Positions 47,758 to 64,000 of a stretch of DNA of 64,000 bases are shown in pieces; the stretch's first letter is position 1; every line of letters begins with the position of its first letter. This stretch comes from Seriola aureovittata. Lineage: Eukaryota > Chordata > Actinopteri > Carangiformes > Carangidae. The notes under the pieces were generated by a model. It was not told where the DNA came from. It did not search any database and saw nothing but the letters and a program-made list of their open reading frames with translations. Location: positions 16,395,992 to 16,459,991 of the forward strand of contig NC_079375.1 in the NCBI RefSeq assembly GCF_021018895.1, in the 5' to 3' direction. Position numbers and translations under genes: made by a program.

Positions 47758-48912
47758 CATTTGTATCCTGTCTCAGCTGTAAAAACAGTGGTTTAAGAAT
47801 GAAATAATCTAAAAATAAGTTTTAAAAATTGCATCTTAACGTATCTAACAGTGAATTTATGATGTAAAAATGGTGTTGTGGATCATCTTCATGCCAGGTT
47901 TGGATTTAAACTCATTAATACATTTAAATCAAGCTTTGACTCGATATGAGAAGGACTCAGAAAACTGAGATGAAAAGCATCTTTTACAGTGAATATGATA
48001 GATAAGGTTGACACAACCATTACTGGTCATTATCATTAAAATATGTATCAGCACATTGGTATTCCCTCCAGAATCTTCAAACCATAAGAATGTGGCCAAT
48101 AGAAAAGTGGGTTATACTGAATTGGTGAACCTACTGCTGTTGTTTCCACCAACCACACCAAGGAGTTCAATGAAGGCACAACAGATTTTTAATAAACAAC
48201 CACCAGTAAAAAAATACAAATTGACGTTTTATTTAACATTGTGCAATCCTCTCCATGTGGCTGCTAAATCTTTCATTCCATCAATGGGGTTAATGAATCA
48301 ATCATGTGATATTTTAATGAACCACTGTCTTGAACAAGAAAACAGTCTATAAAACCAGTCACACTACTTCAAGCTAGGACTGGGACACATTGGTGCTGTA
48401 AGCATTCATAAGGCGTTCTTGTTGTCTTATGCTCTGATTTATGTTCACCATATTATGGTTTTGGTTTAATGAAAACCACAACCTCTCACAGCTTCTTATG
48501 GACACTGTGTCTCTGTATTAACACCAAACAATGTAGAGAGAATTTAGAGTTCATCAAGTACATGCAGACAGGAAAACACTGTATATCATAGTCCATGTAA
48601 GTACATACATTAATCTTGCTCATAAGACATTTGGCACTAGCAGCATAATACCACTTCACACCCTCACACATGCTGGTGAGACACATAAGGATGCATAAGT
48701 TAATAAAGATGGTAACACTGTGGTACAACACAAGGCTTCACTGTTCATAAAAAAAAATGTAAAATGTGAATAACAACCAAACAATATTAAATCTGTGGAC
48801 AGGAAGTTGCAAAGTAATAGTAAATGATTTTTGACAGGTGTCATATCTAGAAACAACTGTAAAATCCCTTTAATTTTGTGCATAACAAAGCATTTACTAT
48901 TCATAATGTAGA

Positions 48913-49005
48913 TGTCCTTGGTGATCCGATCACAAGTCCATAGCTCTTGGCAAGTCACTTCACACCTGGCATCAAAATTCATCTCCACATGTGTCTTGTA
49001 AGAAT
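48913..49005. repeat. Transposon-relic-like repeat, copy A
   Basis: About 93 bp align by eye with 60731-60823. The shared core is CACACCTGGCAT(C/T)AAAAT, preceded by GAT(C/A)CGATC(A/T)CAAGT. Probably a decayed nonautonomous DNA element; the family is not named with certainty. Confidence 0.5.
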
Positions 49006-49330
49006 GCTTGATAGTGATAAACTATGTGAAACCGATCCCATTCCTGATAATCTAAAATGTGTTAGTCAGAAACATGTTCCCCTTCTTTCTTTCTAGTTCA
49101 TGGCATATACCTGCTGTTGCTTCCCAGTTTAATAATGTAAGATTAAAAGTAGTATTTATTTAGGTACTATCCTGCACATGTGTACATTCTTGTTTATTAT
49201 CACCTGTCTGGACAGTTAACAGTAAATGCCTGTAACACAGGCTATCACATTTCCTTTTCCCAGTGAACAAAAACTGAAGAAACATGATAATGCCTTTTAT
49301 TCACGAGCAGCACCATCGAGTTTGTATAAT

Positions 49331-49346
49331 AGCGACCCCTGGTGGC
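49331..49346 (-). promoter_or_regulatory. CTCF-like motif upstream of yeats2
   Basis: AGCGACCCCTGGTGGC is one base from the classic AGCGCCCCCTGGTGGC arrangement and lies about 200 bp upstream of the inferred first-exon donor of yeats2. Confidence 0.4.
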
Positions 49347-49983
49347 TATTTTGCTAAAGTGCAAAGCTAACTCTCCACTATTTAGCCTACTTGTCCACCT
49401 CGAGATTTAGCAATTTACCAAACACGAGTGTGTAAGATTAATACAGCATAACGCAAAGGATATGCTCTCACTGAATTAAAACACACGCCTCACAAAGAAA
49501 CGTTGTTCCACAGTGCAGGGCAGCCCCGTAAGTTTGCATTTCAAACGGATTGAATCGGTGTCTTCAAATGTGTGCTAACGCTAGCTACATTAGCAAACAA
49601 GGATAGCGGTTGCTAACGTTACAGTGTTGCCGGCTGCACGGACGACTAGCACGGATTTCTCTAACGCAGACGTCGTGCGACATAATACGGTGGCGAAAAA
49701 TTTGAGATTTTTGGTTTAATTAGCTTAGTTGAAAGCTGTCGTTTTCTATAAATGATAGGCTATATAGTTGGAAACCACATGCTAGGTTGTACACGGTCTG
49801 CTAACCTATATTAGCATAACTAGCTAGCTAGTCAGTGCTAAAGTTAGCTGTGGGCATTAGCTGTATCCTGACAGCTTCTGCGCTAGCCAGCTAACTCGAT
49901 GCGAAGTATAATCACAACTAGCCATAGGAGCAGTGATATAATTAGCTAGAATTAGCTGTTTTATGTTCTTTTTACAGGCAGCC

Positions 49984-63184
<13,201 letters not shown>

Positions 63185-64000
63185 GTCAGTCTGGGGCATT
63201 TGTCTAAGGGCAGGACTTTAATGTAACCTGTTCAACCCGAGTGGAAGCTGCTGTAATTACTACTGCTTTGTCTTTGTCCCTAAACACTAACGGCCTGGGT
63301 TTGATACAGTTAAGAGCTACAAACACAATTTTATATTAACTGACTATATATTATATTGACTGCGGGTTAGTAATCACGAAGGATCCAGCAAAATGATTAG
63401 TACAGTTTTAAGAGTTTTGCACTCGAATGCCTGCATTGGTGTTTGCCAGCACTTTTGTCCCTACTGAGCACCCCTGGCTGTCCTGTTTTCTCTTCTCACT
63501 GAAATATCTTCTTTTTTTTTTTTTGCCTTTGACCTAATTCTTACTACTGCAAACTATTTTATCTGTGTCTGCTAACCTTTTAACTTTGGCAGCATGTGAC
63601 CACATTATGCTTCCAGTTTGACACTACATTCATATTTAGTTGGGTTGACAAATTAAACTAATGGTTGAAAGGCTTTCCTGTTTAATGTTGTCTTTGGCAA
63701 TTAGTAGTATAGTATAATGCCTTAGAGCGGTCATACAGAGCCCTGTTGAATAGTATTTTCTTTTTATCCGATATGATTTTATTTCATATCGAAACAATTT
63801 GTATTGTATTTGTTTGTATAAAGGCATGTTGGTTAGTATAGTGTCCATTAACATAAAAAAGTACATTAAAGTTACTATGTTGCACATTGACTTGTGGACC
63901 TGCCTGTTTTAGTGGCCACTGGCAAAGTCACTTGGATGTTCAAAGTGCACATTAGTCTAGTCTACGTATACTAGACTTAGCTGTGAGACAGTTTCAAGTT
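63185..64000 (+). other. yeats2 intron 17, continues past window
   Basis: After the donor CAG|GTCAGT at 63184/63185 no further exon was recognised. The rest of the gene lies to the right. Confidence 0.5.

Larger units (their letters stand above)
47758..49983 (+). promoter_or_regulatory. yeats2: klhl24-yeats2 spacer and yeats2 promoter, noncoding exon 1 and intron 1
   Basis: The first 1.5 kb is AT-rich spacer with a transposon-relic copy at 48913-49005. A CTCF-like motif AGCGACCCCTGGTGGC lies at 49331-49346. A donor-like CCC|GTAAGT at 49527/49528 could end a noncoding exon 1. The acceptor TTTTTACAG ends at 49977, six bases before the ATG. The inferred intron between them is filled with GCTAAC/GCTAGC motifs. 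The transcription start is unproven. Confidence 0.45.

Overview
The window is vertebrate nuclear DNA, almost certainly from a teleost fish, probably a spiny-rayed one. The genes are split into short exons with GT-AG introns, dinucleotide microsatellites are abundant, and the proteins resemble human orthologues closely but not exactly. No bacterial, organellar or viral gene was seen. Exons were assembled by reading splice signals, checking that codon phase carries across each intron, and comparing with remembered human proteins. No search was run.

Six protein-coding genes lie head to tail on the + strand. (1) The last seven exons of a voltage-gated K+ channel beta subunit, kcnab1-like (274-6343), whose 5' part lies left of the window. 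(2) pask, the PAS-domain kinase, complete in 20 coding exons (8606-18425). (3) mterf4, a mitochondrial transcription-termination-family protein, 4 exons (19581-22003). (4) gpr148, an intronless orphan GPCR (23665-24630). (5) klhl24, a BTB-BACK-Kelch ubiquitin-ligase adaptor, with 7 coding exons (28749-44274), a likely 5' noncoding exon near 27000-27203 and a 3' UTR of about 3.5 kb. (6) The first 17 coding exons of yeats2 (49984-63184), the YEATS-domain histone reader of the ATAC complex, running off the right edge.

The genes do not form a pathway and there is no operon. From memory, the human counterparts are split between chromosome 2 (PASK-MTERF4, GPR148) and chromosome 3 (KCNAB1, KLHL24-YEATS2), so this order is a teleost linkage block. 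Two adjacent pairs, pask-mterf4 and klhl24-yeats2, match human neighbours.

Noncoding structure includes a 730-bp, apparently identical tandem duplication in a klhl24 intron and long CA/GT/CT microsatellites. It also includes an 85-bp unit duplicated next to CA tracts in yeats2, two relics of one transposon-like family, and CTCF-like motifs. GCTAAC/GCTAGC-rich sequence lies in the first introns of at least three genes, a forkhead-type palindrome lies upstream of klhl24, and a well-formed but frame-breaking candidate exon lies inside the YEATS domain of yeats2. No clearly new system was found; the most interesting signals are regulatory or structural.
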